From NCBI GenBank assembly GCA_010030895.1, contig RHBS01000006.1, positions 1-36,280 of the forward strand: a stretch of 36,280 nucleotides of DNA, written 5' to 3'. Numbering within the stretch: the stretch's first letter is position 1; each line of letters starts with the position of its first letter. The translations under genes were made by a program, and so were the position numbers. Source of the stretch: Actinomycetota bacterium. Its GTDB lineage: Bacteria; Actinomycetota; Actinomycetes; Nanopelagicales; Nanopelagicaceae. Below, in pieces: positions 19,696 to 29,218 of this stretch. The notes under the pieces were generated by a model that was not told the DNA's origin, ran no database searches, and saw only the letters and a program-made list of their open reading frames with translations.

Positions 19696-20919
19696 CTAGT
19701 TAATTACTACTAAACCAAAACTTTTGCCCGAGTCGGTTACCAAAACTGTGCCAATATCTGCGTTTGAATCAATTACTACTGCTGGAGAGGCAATGGTATA
19801 GGCATTAATTAGCTCAGCTTTTTTTCCTAACTCTAATATAACTGGAATTGGAGTTTTTGGTTTCAAATTTGAGATACCTTTAATAGCACCAGAAGATACA
19901 AATGTTGCCCATGAGTTTTTTCCAGCGGCCACTAAGGCAGTTGATCTACTTAAATATCGAACATTCCATACCGGTTTATTCAAAGCAGAGAATTTGGTGA
20001 TTGCAGCCTCTAATTTATTTGAATAGGTAACTTTCCCACCTTGTAGTAAACCTTGATCAATTGAACTCCAGGTTCTACTTGTGCCTTTTAGTGTCGCTCT
20101 TGCAACCTGTTGGACTACTCCAATATTAGAAATTTTTGCAGTTATTGCATCTATTTTCCCAATTGAATTTGATTTTAATAATTTTTCACCGCTGCTACCA
20201 ATAAGAGTAATGCTTTGATCACTATTAATAATTGCAGAATTTATTTGCGTAGATTTACTTCCAATTATTACCATATTAGAAAAAACTCCAGTTTTATTCG
20301 CTGAAAGGAAAAAGCCCTTACTGTTAATCCCTGAATAGGTGTTTCCTAGGATTGCTAAATTACTACCTGCCATCAAAATCTTTTTTGGATAAATAACTTC
20401 AGTAGAGGAATATTCAAATGAGTTAATCAAAATTCCGGTACCGCTTACCTGCCACAGCTTTAATTTATTCATTGGCGAATTAGGCATTGATGGTGGAGTT
20501 ATTGGGACATTATCTGGATTTAACACTCCAGTGGAATTGCTAGCTGGTGAGGGTTGAATAACTGTATTACTTGCACCTAGTACCCAGATGCTTCCATCAT
20601 TATCTAGTGCAATTGAGGTAGCGATTTCATTACCTTCATTACCTAATCTAACTGACCAATTCTGTAATCCAGTAGCTGTATAACTAGTTAAAAAACCATC
20701 ACTTAAACCAGTTAATACTCCTGTTATCCAGTTTGAGTTAGCAGATTCTGTTGTTCCAACAAGAAAAATATTTTTACCACTAAGTGCAATATCACTAACC
20801 TGATCATTATTTGAATAAGGTAAATCGATAATAGTTTTTAATGCCTTTGCCGATATAGCGTAGGAGGGACTTGGAATAAGGGTTAAAAATATTAATGAAA
20901 TAACAAAAACTTTTTTCAA
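19696..20919 (-). CDS. Secreted repeat (beta-propeller-like) protein of unknown function
   Basis: 407 aa; signal peptide [21 protein letters not shown]; repeated 'I.L.G.NI.LVGTT' / '[11 protein letters not shown]' SBBP-like blades. Confidence 0.65.
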   Translation of the reverse strand: MKKVFVISLIFLTLIPSPSYAISAKALKTIIDLPYSNNDQVSDIALSGKNIFLVGTTESANSNWITGVLTGLSDGFLTSYTATGLQNWSVRLGNEGNEIATSIALDNDGSIWVLGASNTVIQPSPASNSTGVLNPDNVPITPPSMPNSPMNKLKLWQVSGTGILINSFEYSSTEVIYPKKILMAGSNLAILGNTYSGINSKGFFLSANKTGVFSNMVIIGSKSTQINSAIINSDQSITLIGSSGEKLLKSNSIGKIDAITAKISNIGVVQQVARATLKGTSRTWSSIDQGLLQGGKVTYSNKLEAAITKFSALNKPVWNVRYLSRSTALVAAGKNSWATFVSSGAIKGISNLKPKTPIPVILELGKKAELINAYTIASPAVVIDSNADIGTVLVTDSGKSFGLVVIN

Positions 20920-21446
20920 GCCAACTCCTGCGACCTCTTTTTTGCAGCAGCCATCGCCTTTTCAATAATTTCATCTAATTTATTATCATTAAACACTTCG
21001 AGAGCTGCTGCTGTTGTTCCATTAGGGCTCGTTACATTTTTACGTAATGTTGCCGCATCTAGGCCGCTTTCAGTAAGCATTGCCGCTGCACCAGTGATTG
21101 TTCCAATTGCCAGTTTGGTTGCGGTATCCATAGAAAGACCAAGACTGACACCAGATTTGATCATCGACTCAACAAAGGCAAAGAAGTAAGCCGGGCCTGA
21201 ACCACTTAGTGCCGTTACCGCATCTTGTTGTGACTCTTCTACTTCAACAACTAAGCCGGTGTTTTCTAGTAGCACCTTTGTTAGTTCCATATCGCTGTTA
21301 GTTGAATTTGTACCAGCTGAGATAACTGATACCCCTTTACCGATTTGAGCCGGAGTATTTGGCATTACTCTCACAACAGCATTTTTTGATTTTAGTTTGC
21401 TTTCAATAAATTTTGTTGTTTTTCCAGCAGCAATTGATATGAGCAA
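20916..21446 (-). CDS. proC: Pyrroline-5-carboxylate reductase, N-terminally truncated (C-terminal half only)
   Basis: 176 aa; ISIAAGKTT, VRVMPNTPAQIGKG, DAVTALSGSGPAYFFAFVE, VTSPNGTTAAAL. The Rossmann GxGxxG half is absent; in-frame TAA about 20 codons upstream of the TTG start. Confidence 0.85.
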   Translation of the reverse strand: MLISIAAGKTTKFIESKLKSKNAVVRVMPNTPAQIGKGVSVISAGTNSTNSDMELTKVLLENTGLVVEVEESQQDAVTALSGSGPAYFFAFVESMIKSGVSLGLSMDTATKLAIGTITGAAAMLTESGLDAATLRKNVTSPNGTTAAALEVFNDNKLDEIIEKAMAAAKKRSQELA

Positions 21447-21522
21447 CCGGTTATCACCTGATTCATACTTAAAGCCTACCCAATTAGTCTTTAACCTTGC
21501 TTAAGCCTTAAACTGCGACTCT

Positions 21523-22380
21523 ATGAAATCTCAGAAAGTGCCTAAATCAAAATTAAGTGAGAATGAGTTTGCGCCGAATTTTGCGCGGGATTGGGTTGAA
21601 TTTGTTAACCCAGATAACTCTGAGGAGATTTTTAAATGTGATCTGACCTGGCTAACCTCTTACTGGCAATGTATTTATGGAAATGGGTGTTGCGGTATTG
21701 ATGCAGATAAGCCAGATGCTGGCTGTTGCTCTGATGGTGCTTACTACACCGGCAAAGAGGATGAGGTAAGAATATTAAATAGTGCAAAAAAATTAACTAA
21801 ATCTGAATGGCAATTTTATGATCAAGCTCGTGATAAATCCAAGAAAAACTTAAACATAAGTGAGATTGGATTAGATAGGGATCGAAAGACTAGAAAAGTA
21901 AATGGATCTTGTATTTTCCTGAATCGAGTTGATTACCAGGCACCTGGTTACACAGGAAAATTTGGCTGTGCTCTACACCATCTTGCGAAAAAACAAGGAG
22001 TACATCCAATAGAGACAAAACCAGATATTTGTTGGCAACTGCCATTACGTAGATCTTGGGAGAGTAGAGATACTGGCGACAAAGAGATTACTGTTGTTGT
22101 AATCGGTGAATATGAGAGATCTGCCTGGGGTGAAGGCGGTGCTGATCTTGATTGGTACTGCACAAGTAACTCTGAAGCTCATATTGGAAAATCACCGGTG
22201 TATCAATCGAGTAAAACAGAATTAATTAAGTTGATGGGTGATGCTGGATATCTAGAATTAGAAAAATTATGTGACAGCCGTATGGCTGCGATTGCGGCAA
22301 CTAGAAAAGCACAAAAGCGACGAGAATTACCTTTATTTGTGATTCATCCAGCGACAAGGGCTGTGCAAGAACAAAGATAG
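21523..22380 (+). CDS. Cys-rich conserved actinobacterial protein (YkgJ-like zinc/iron-chelate motif)
   Basis: 285 aa; GNGCCGIDADKPDAGCCSDGAYY and GKFGCALHHLA metal-binding-like motifs. Confidence 0.65.
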   Translation: MKSQKVPKSKLSENEFAPNFARDWVEFVNPDNSEEIFKCDLTWLTSYWQCIYGNGCCGIDADKPDAGCCSDGAYYTGKEDEVRILNSAKKLTKSEWQFYDQARDKSKKNLNISEIGLDRDRKTRKVNGSCIFLNRVDYQAPGYTGKFGCALHHLAKKQGVHPIETKPDICWQLPLRRSWESRDTGDKEITVVVIGEYERSAWGEGGADLDWYCTSNSEAHIGKSPVYQSSKTELIKLMGDAGYLELEKLCDSRMAAIAATRKAQKRRELPLFVIHPATRAVQEQR

Positions 22381-22394
22381 TCAGTGCTAGCCAT

Positions 22395-22400
22395 TAGATT
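22395..22400 (+). promoter_or_regulatory. Candidate -10 hexamer TAGATT for radA
   Basis: TAGATT-atcgcc-ATG (22407); no SD. Confidence 0.4.
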
Positions 22401-22406
22401 ATCGCC

Positions 22407-23777
22407 ATGGCTAAAGCACCTGCGAAAGATCCATTTCGATGTGTGGAGTGCGGTTGGAGTGCCACAAAGTGGGTAGGCAGGTGTGGTGAGTGCCAAGCTT
22501 GGGGCACAGTGGAAGAAATTTCTGCCCCAAAAAAACTTTCTTTAGTTGCTGGAAATGTAACAACAGCTGCTAGGCCAATTGGTGATGTTGATCTTGCTAG
22601 CGCAAAAGCGCGATCTAGTGGTGTTGGTGAATTAGATAGAGTTTTAGGTGGCGGATTAGTTCCTGGTGCTGCCATCTTATTAGCTGGTGAACCAGGAGTT
22701 GGTAAATCAACATTGTTATTAACTGTTGCCGCAGAGACTGCAAAACAAGGAATTCTCGCTTTATACATAAGTGGAGAAGAGTCTGCATCTCAGGTGCGCC
22801 TGCGAGCTGAGCGCCTTAAGGCAATTGATAAAAATTTATGGCTCGCAGCGGAGTCAGATTTAGGGGCAGTTATTGCTCAGATTGATTCAGTCAAACCTGA
22901 GTTACTTGTGATTGATTCAATTCAAACTATTTCAAGTTCAACAGTTGATGGCGCACCAGGTGGTGTTACTCAAGTAAGAGAAATTGCTGCTGCGTTAATT
23001 AGAATTGCAAAAGAAAGATCAATTACTTTAGTTTTAGTTGGGCATGTAACAAAGGATGGATCTATCGCTGGACCAAGACTCTTAGAGCATCTAGTTGATG
23101 TAGTTTTAAATTTTGAAGGCGAAAGACATTCCAGGCTCAGATTAATTAGAGCCATTAAGAATCGATTTGGAGCTTCAGATGAGGTTGGCTGTTTTGATTT
23201 AAATGATTCTGGAATTGTTGGACTTGCTGACCCAACTGGATTGTTTACATCTCGCCACACCGATCCAGTTCCTGGAACCTGCGTAACTGTAACTCTTGAG
23301 GGAAGACGAGCATTACTAGCTGAGATTCAATCTCTAGTAAGCGTTGCAAATCCTGATGGTAGGGATTGGGGAAATGCTAGACGAGTAACTAGCGGACTTG
23401 ATAACTCTAGAACTGCAATGACACTTGCAGTTTTAGAGTTAAGAGCAGGTATAAAGATTTCTGGTCGAGATGTTTATGTAGCAACTGTTGGTGGAATGAG
23501 AATTAGTGAACCTTCCGCAGATCTTGCAGTTGCACTTTCGGTTGCATCTGCCGCAAAAGGATTAGCCTTACCAGCAGATTTAGTTGCCATTGGCGAGGTT
23601 GGATTAGCAGGTGAAATTAGAAAGGTAACTGGAATTACTCAACGAGTACAAGAAGCAGCCCGCCTTGGTTTTAAGAGGGCAATTGTTCCAGTTGGTAGCG
23701 ATTTAAAAATTGCTGGAATTGAAATTTTAGAAGCAGCCAGAGTAGAACAAGCAATAAGTAAGGTAAAAATTAATTAG
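22407..23777 (+). CDS. radA: DNA repair protein RadA
   Basis: 456 aa; CVECGWSATKWVGRCGECQAWGT zinc finger, GEPGVGKSTLL Walker A, KNRFG motif, Lon-like C-terminus. Confidence 0.97.
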   Translation: MAKAPAKDPFRCVECGWSATKWVGRCGECQAWGTVEEISAPKKLSLVAGNVTTAARPIGDVDLASAKARSSGVGELDRVLGGGLVPGAAILLAGEPGVGKSTLLLTVAAETAKQGILALYISGEESASQVRLRAERLKAIDKNLWLAAESDLGAVIAQIDSVKPELLVIDSIQTISSSTVDGAPGGVTQVREIAAALIRIAKERSITLVLVGHVTKDGSIAGPRLLEHLVDVVLNFEGERHSRLRLIRAIKNRFGASDEVGCFDLNDSGIVGLADPTGLFTSRHTDPVPGTCVTVTLEGRRALLAEIQSLVSVANPDGRDWGNARRVTSGLDNSRTAMTLAVLELRAGIKISGRDVYVATVGGMRISEPSADLAVALSVASAAKGLALPADLVAIGEVGLAGEIRKVTGITQRVQEAARLGFKRAIVPVGSDLKIAGIEILEAARVEQAISKVKIN

Positions 23778-26268
23778 TTGCTTCTGCTAAATCACCAGGT
23801 GTATCTGGCATTGCAGATTTTGCGGTTCCTTTAAAGGTAAAAGTAGCCGCATCAGTATCATCTGAAACATCCACTAAAATAATTTCTCCAGCTTTTAAAT
23901 CGCCAAATAACATTTTTTCAGATAAGACATCCTCTAATTCACGTTGAATTGCTCTGCGAAGTGGGCGGGCACCTAACACAGGGTCATAGCCACGTTTGGC
24001 CATTAATGCCTTTGCCGCTGGAGTTAATTCAATACCCATATCTTTATTGCGCAGGCGTTCATCTAGTTGGGCAACCATTAGATCAACAATTTGGACAATC
24101 TCTTTTTCAGTTAACTGGTGGAATACCACAATGTCATCAATACGGTTTAAGAACTCAGGACGGAAGTGAGTTTTTAGTTCATCTCCAACCTTAGCCTTCA
24201 TGCGCTCGTAACTTCCTTGTGCATCTGCCACATTGGCAAATCCAAGTGACAATGATTTAGAGATATCACGAGTTCCTAGGTTTGTAGTCATGATGATGAT
24301 TGTGTTTTTAAAGTCAACTACTCGGCCTTGGGAATCAGTTAAACGTCCATCCTCTAATACCTGAAGCAATGAGTTGAAAATATCTGGGTGAGCTTTTTCA
24401 ATCTCATCAAATAACACTACAGAGAATGGGCGACGACGAACTTTTTCGGTTAATTGACCGCCATCGTCGTAACCAACATAGCCAGGAGGGGCACCAAATA
24501 ATCTAGAGGCAGTGTGTTTTTCCGAGTACTCAGACATATCCAGTTGGATTAATGCATCAGCATCTCCAAATAAGAATTGTGCAAGAGTTCTAGATAATTC
24601 AGTTTTACCAACTCCAGAAGGTCCGGCAAAAATAAATGATCCACCAGGACGCTTTGGATCTTTAAGTCCAGCGCGAGTTCTGCGGATAGCTTGAGACAAA
24701 GCCTTGATCGCTTGATCTTGGCCAATTACGCGACGGTGTAACTCCTCTTCCATTCGAAGTAGGCGGGCAGTTTCAGCCTCAGTTAACTTAAATACTGGAA
24801 TGCCAGTTGCAGTTGAAAGTACTTCAGCAATTAATTCCTCATCTACTTCAGCAACAACATCAAGATCGCCGGCTTTCCAATTCTTCTCGCGCTCAGCTTT
24901 TTCAGTAATCAAACTCTTTTCTTTATCACGAAGTGAAGCTGCTTTTTCAAAATCTTGGCCATCAATTGCTGACTCTTTTTCTTTGCGTGCTGCAGCAATT
25001 TTGTCATCATATTCACGAATTTCAGGAGGAACTGTCATTCTTCTAATCCGAAGACGTGATCCCGCCTCATCAATTAAATCGATTGCTTTATCTGGTAGGT
25101 GGCGATCTGAGACATAACGATCTGCCAAAGTAGCAGCTGAGACTAAGGCACCATCTGAAATTGAAACTTTGTGATGGCTCTCATAACGATCGCGTAATCC
25201 TTTGAGAATTTCAATTGTGTGCGCAACTGTTGGCTCTGAGACCTGAATTGGTTGGAAACGACGCTCAAGGGCTGCATCTTTTTCTAGATGTTTACGATAC
25301 TCATCAAGAGTTGTGGCGCCAATAGTCTGTAATTCACCCCGAGCAAGCATTGGTTTCAAAATAGATGCCGCATCAATAGCACCTTCGGCAGCACCTGCTC
25401 CTACTAAGGTATGAATTTCATCAATAAACAAAATAATGTCGCCGCGGGTTCTAATCTCTTTTAATACTTTCTTTAATCGCTCTTCAAAATCTCCACGGTA
25501 GCGAGAGCCAGCGACTAAGGCCCCAAGATCTAGTGAGTAAAGCTGCTTATCCTTAAGTGTCTCTGGGATATCACCTTTAACAATTGCTTGCGCTAAACCT
25601 TCAACAACTGCAGTCTTTCCTACACCTGGTTCTCCAATTAAAACTGGATTGTTCTTAGTTCTCCGAGACAATATTTGCATTACTCGTTCAATTTCTTTTT
25701 CGCGACCAATTACCGGGTCAAGTTTTCCTTCGCGTGCTGCTTGAGTTAAGTTTCTACCAAATTGATCTAGAACTAAAGATGTAGATGGTTGACCTTCTGC
25801 TGGTCCACCAGCTGCAACAGCCTCTTTCCCTTGATAACCAGATAATAATTGAATGACTTGTTGGCGTACTCTAGATAAATCTGCTCCAAGTTTTACCAAA
25901 ACCTGAGCTGCAACACCTTCGCCTTCTCGAATTAAACCTAAAAGAATATGTTCAGTGCCAATGTAATTATGTCCTAATTGCAATGCCTCACGAAGTGATA
26001 ACTCCAAAACTTTCTTAGCTCTAGGTGTAAATGGAATATGACCAGATGGTGCTTGTTGTCCTTGACCAATAATCTCTTCAACCTGGGAGCGAACCGCTTC
26101 TAATGAAATACCAAGTGATTCCAAACCTTTAGCAGCTACGCCTTCACCTTCATGAATCAAACCTAAAAGAATATGTTCGGTGCCAATGTAATTATGGTTG
26201 AGCATGCGTGCTTCTTCTTGCGCTAAAACCACAACGCGTCGAGCACGATCGGTAAACCGCTCAAACAT
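23770..26268 (-). CDS. clpC: ATP-dependent Clp protease ATP-binding subunit ClpC
   Basis: [21 protein letters not shown]; two Clp-N repeats; two AAA+ modules ([16 protein letters not shown]). ATG at 26268 with AAAGGTG SD is preferred over the track's GTG at 26277. Confidence 0.97.
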   Translation of the reverse strand: MFERFTDRARRVVVLAQEEARMLNHNYIGTEHILLGLIHEGEGVAAKGLESLGISLEAVRSQVEEIIGQGQQAPSGHIPFTPRAKKVLELSLREALQLGHNYIGTEHILLGLIREGEGVAAQVLVKLGADLSRVRQQVIQLLSGYQGKEAVAAGGPAEGQPSTSLVLDQFGRNLTQAAREGKLDPVIGREKEIERVMQILSRRTKNNPVLIGEPGVGKTAVVEGLAQAIVKGDIPETLKDKQLYSLDLGALVAGSRYRGDFEERLKKVLKEIRTRGDIILFIDEIHTLVGAGAAEGAIDAASILKPMLARGELQTIGATTLDEYRKHLEKDAALERRFQPIQVSEPTVAHTIEILKGLRDRYESHHKVSISDGALVSAATLADRYVSDRHLPDKAIDLIDEAGSRLRIRRMTVPPEIREYDDKIAAARKEKESAIDGQDFEKAASLRDKEKSLITEKAEREKNWKAGDLDVVAEVDEELIAEVLSTATGIPVFKLTEAETARLLRMEEELHRRVIGQDQAIKALSQAIRRTRAGLKDPKRPGGSFIFAGPSGVGKTELSRTLAQFLFGDADALIQLDMSEYSEKHTASRLFGAPPGYVGYDDGGQLTEKVRRRPFSVVLFDEIEKAHPDIFNSLLQVLEDGRLTDSQGRVVDFKNTIIIMTTNLGTRDISKSLSLGFANVADAQGSYERMKAKVGDELKTHFRPEFLNRIDDIVVFHQLTEKEIVQIVDLMVAQLDERLRNKDMGIELTPAAKALMAKRGYDPVLGARPLRRAIQRELEDVLSEKMLFGDLKAGEIILVDVSDDTDAATFTFKGTAKSAMPDTPGDLAEATN
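25934..25971. repeat. Copy 1 of 38-bp direct repeat inside clpC N-domain
   Basis: aaacctaaaagaatatgttcagtgccaatgtaattatg; 37/38 identical to 26159..26196. Confidence 0.9.
26159..26196. repeat. Copy 2 of 38-bp direct repeat inside clpC N-domain
   Basis: aaacctaaaagaatatgttcggtgccaatgtaattatg; one mismatch to copy 1. Confidence 0.9.
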
Positions 26269-26411
26269 TGATAACACCTTTCTTTCTATGAAATAGCCTA
26301 ATGGCTAGGTGGGACCTTACGCACATTGATTTGGCTGTGAATAACTCACCTATGAGTATTGGGCTACTTACGGCTATATAACCATACAACCAGGGGGTTT
26401 ATGCCCAAAAT

Positions 26412-26909
26412 TTAGAGAATTTTAAGCATTCTGGTATTTCCCAGTGTGTTGGGTTTAACACTTTCAAGCTCTAAAAACTCAGCAATTCCATCGTCATAGG
26501 ATCGCAATAGTTGCGCATAAACATCTGGTTCTACTGGCGTTCCCTGTATTTCATTAAAGCCATGGGAGCCAAAAAATTTAGTTTCAAATGTTAAACAAAA
26601 AATACGCTTCACACCTACTACCTTTGCTCGATTGATTATATTCTCTAAAATTAAATGTCCTATTCCTTTTCCATGAAAATCTTTTTTAACAGCTACAGTT
26701 CTAACCTCAGCCAAATCTTCCCAAAGTACATGCAGCGCGCCACAACCAACTACCTCACCATCAACCTCGGCAACTGAAAACTCTTGGACTGTTTCATAAA
26801 GTGTTACCGTCTCCTTAGCAAGCAATCTTCGCTCTTCAATATAGTGAGAGACTATTTCCCTAATTTTTTTTATGTCAGATGTTTTTGCTGGTCGAATTAC
26901 AACTGCCAC
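26412..26909 (-). CDS. argA: Amino-acid N-acetyltransferase (GNAT, actinobacterial ArgA type)
   Basis: 165 aa; TLYETVQEFSVAEVDGEVVGCGALHVLWEDLAEVRTVAV, FCLTFETKFFGSHGF, SVKPNTLGNTRML. Confidence 0.88.
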   Translation of the reverse strand: MAVVIRPAKTSDIKKIREIVSHYIEERRLLAKETVTLYETVQEFSVAEVDGEVVGCGALHVLWEDLAEVRTVAVKKDFHGKGIGHLILENIINRAKVVGVKRIFCLTFETKFFGSHGFNEIQGTPVEPDVYAQLLRSYDDGIAEFLELESVKPNTLGNTRMLKIL

Positions 26910-28405
26910 TATTCATCTCCTGATGTTGGCTTAACTAATGGAAACAAAATAGTCTCTCTAATACCAAGTCCAGTTAATGCCATTAATAATCTATCAACTC
27001 CCATACCCATTCCACCCATAGGTGGCATTCCATACTCCATAGCTTTTAAGAAATCCTCATCCAATCCCATTGCCTCTAAATCTCCACTTGCACCAAGTTT
27101 AGATTGCTCAACTAACCGCTCGCGCTGAATTACCGGATCAATCAACTCTGAGTAACCAGTTGCTAACTCAAAGCCTTCAACATATAAATCCCATTTTTCA
27201 GCTACTCCTACAATCTCGCGATGAGCACGAACTAAAGGAGAGGTGTCAATTGGAAAACCTTTAACAAATGTAGGTTTAGTTAATTTATCTTTAGCTACAT
27301 GTTCAAAAATTTCTTCAGCAAGCTTTCCAGTAATCCACTTAGGATCTATTTTAATTCCAAGTTTATGAGCAATTTTCTTAAGCTCGTCATAGGTAGTTAA
27401 CGCACTTACTTTTTCTCCAACGCCATCAGAGATTGCATCATAAAGTGAAATTTCATTCCACTTTCCACCTAAATCAACCTCTCTACCATCAAAATGTTTT
27501 ACGACATATGAACCAAAAACTGCTTTGGCGGCATCCTGAATTAAAGTTTGAGTTAATTCAGCCATAGTATTCCAGTCACCAAATGCCTCATAAGTTTCAA
27601 TCATTGCAAATTCAGGTGAATGTGAGGAGTCAGCACCTTCATTACGAAAATTCCTATTTATTTCATAAACTTTTTCTAGTCCGCCTACTACACACCTTTT
27701 CAGATAAAGTTCAGGTGCAATTCTTAAAAACAAATCCATTTCATAGGCATTACTAAAAGTCTTAAATGGTCTTGCAGCTGCTCCACCATGCATTACTTGA
27801 AGCATTGGTGTTTCAACCTCTAAAAAATCTCTCTTGCTAAAAGTGTTTCGAAGTGAGGCCATAACAGCTGGACGTAATCGGGCATTACTGCGAGCTTCCG
27901 GGCGAACAATTAAATCTACATAGCGCATACGCACTCGACTTTCCTCTGAAAGTGGCTTGTGTTCTACCGGTAGTGGCCTTAGAGATTTCGCCGCTAATAA
28001 AAAGGAGTTAGCCAATATAGATAACTCACCTCGCTTTGAGGTGATTACCTCTCCAGTAACGGAAACTATGTCGCCTAAGTCAATCTCTGATTTCCAAATT
28101 TCAAGCTGCTCGTCACCGATTTTATCCAGAGAAAACATTGCCTGTAATTCAGTGCCATCTCCTTCTCGTAAATTAGCAAAACATAACTTTCCAGTATCTC
28201 GTTTAAAGATTACCCTGCCAGTTACTGATTCAATAACTCCGGTTGATACATCTATGGGTAAATCTTTATGTTTATTTCTAATCTCCAATAGTGATGTGGT
28301 TCTAGGGACAGAAACTGGATATGGCTGTGCTCCACGATTTAAAATCGCAGCACGTTTTTCTCTTCTAATTCTCAGTTGCTCAGGTAGATCATCCTCATCA
28401 GCCAT
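26909..28405 (-). CDS. lysS: Lysyl-tRNA synthetase
   Basis: 498 aa class II aa[52 protein letters not shown]. Confidence 0.97.
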   Translation of the reverse strand: MADEDDLPEQLRIRREKRAAILNRGAQPYPVSVPRTTSLLEIRNKHKDLPIDVSTGVIESVTGRVIFKRDTGKLCFANLREGDGTELQAMFSLDKIGDEQLEIWKSEIDLGDIVSVTGEVITSKRGELSILANSFLLAAKSLRPLPVEHKPLSEESRVRMRYVDLIVRPEARSNARLRPAVMASLRNTFSKRDFLEVETPMLQVMHGGAAARPFKTFSNAYEMDLFLRIAPELYLKRCVVGGLEKVYEINRNFRNEGADSSHSPEFAMIETYEAFGDWNTMAELTQTLIQDAAKAVFGSYVVKHFDGREVDLGGKWNEISLYDAISDGVGEKVSALTTYDELKKIAHKLGIKIDPKWITGKLAEEIFEHVAKDKLTKPTFVKGFPIDTSPLVRAHREIVGVAEKWDLYVEGFELATGYSELIDPVIQRERLVEQSKLGASGDLEAMGLDEDFLKAMEYGMPPMGGMGMGVDRLLMALTGLGIRETILFPLVKPTSGDE

Positions 28406-28444
28406 AATGAGTTAAATCCTATCGCTGCTAGGTGAGGTTATGAA

Positions 28445-29218
28445 TTAATTACGCTCATGTACTAAGCGCAATCCGATTAAGGTTAGATCTGGTTCATGAA
28501 ACTCAATAGTTTCACTAATACCCAGTACTAGTGGCGCAAGCCCCCCGGTAGCTATCACACAAACCTCTCCAGAGTCAGGATATAAATCTTCCAACTCATC
28601 AATTATTCGATTTACTAAACCATCTACCTGTCCGGCAAATCCATATATTGTTCCTGACTGCAATGCCTCTACTGTATTTTTCCCAATTACAGATTTAGGT
28701 TTTATCAACTCAACCTTCCGAAGTTGCGCAGCTCTAGCAGCCAACGCTTCAACAGAAATCTCAATTCCAGGTGCAAGAGCGCCACCTAAAAACTCGCCTT
28801 TTGGCGAAACTACATCTAAGTTAGTTGATGTACCAAAGTCGACCACAATTGCTGGCCCATTTTTCCCATACAAGGTTGAGGCAGCTAGGGTATTTACGAT
28901 TCTATCTGCGCCTATCTCTTTTGGATTATCTACAAGGAGTGGCACGCCAGTTTTTACACCTGGTTCAATTATCACACTTTTAATATCTGAATAGTGGTCA
29001 TTAACTAATTTACGAATCTCTCTTAATACCGCCGGTACCGTAGAGCAGATTGCTATACCGCTAATTTCAAAACCTTCAACTAGAGCGCTATATTGCAACC
29101 ATAATTCATCAGCAGTATCTCTTGGATCAGTTTTAACTCGCCAGGAATGTTCTAATACTTCACCACTAAATACTCCTAAAACAGTATTTGTGTTTCCAAC
29201 ATCTATTGTAAGAAGCAT
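28445..29218 (-). CDS. coaX: Type III pantothenate kinase
   Basis: 257 aa; LTIDVGNTNTVLGVF, VVDFGTSTNLDVV, GGALAPGIEISVEALAARAAQL. Confidence 0.95.
   Translation of the reverse strand: MLLTIDVGNTNTVLGVFSGEVLEHSWRVKTDPRDTADELWLQYSALVEGFEISGIAICSTVPAVLREIRKLVNDHYSDIKSVIIEPGVKTGVPLLVDNPKEIGADRIVNTLAASTLYGKNGPAIVVDFGTSTNLDVVSPKGEFLGGALAPGIEISVEALAARAAQLRKVELIKPKSVIGKNTVEALQSGTIYGFAGQVDGLVNRIIDELEDLYPDSGEVCVIATGGLAPLVLGISETIEFHEPDLTLIGLRLVHERN

Noticed and set aside
23949-25117. Plus-strand ORFs (81, 60 and 105 aa) opposite clpC
   Set aside because: Antisense to conserved clpC, low-complexity composition, no family signature or SD.
27957-28415. 152-aa plus-strand ORF opposite lysS
   Set aside because: Antisense shadow ORF of a highly conserved gene; no motif.
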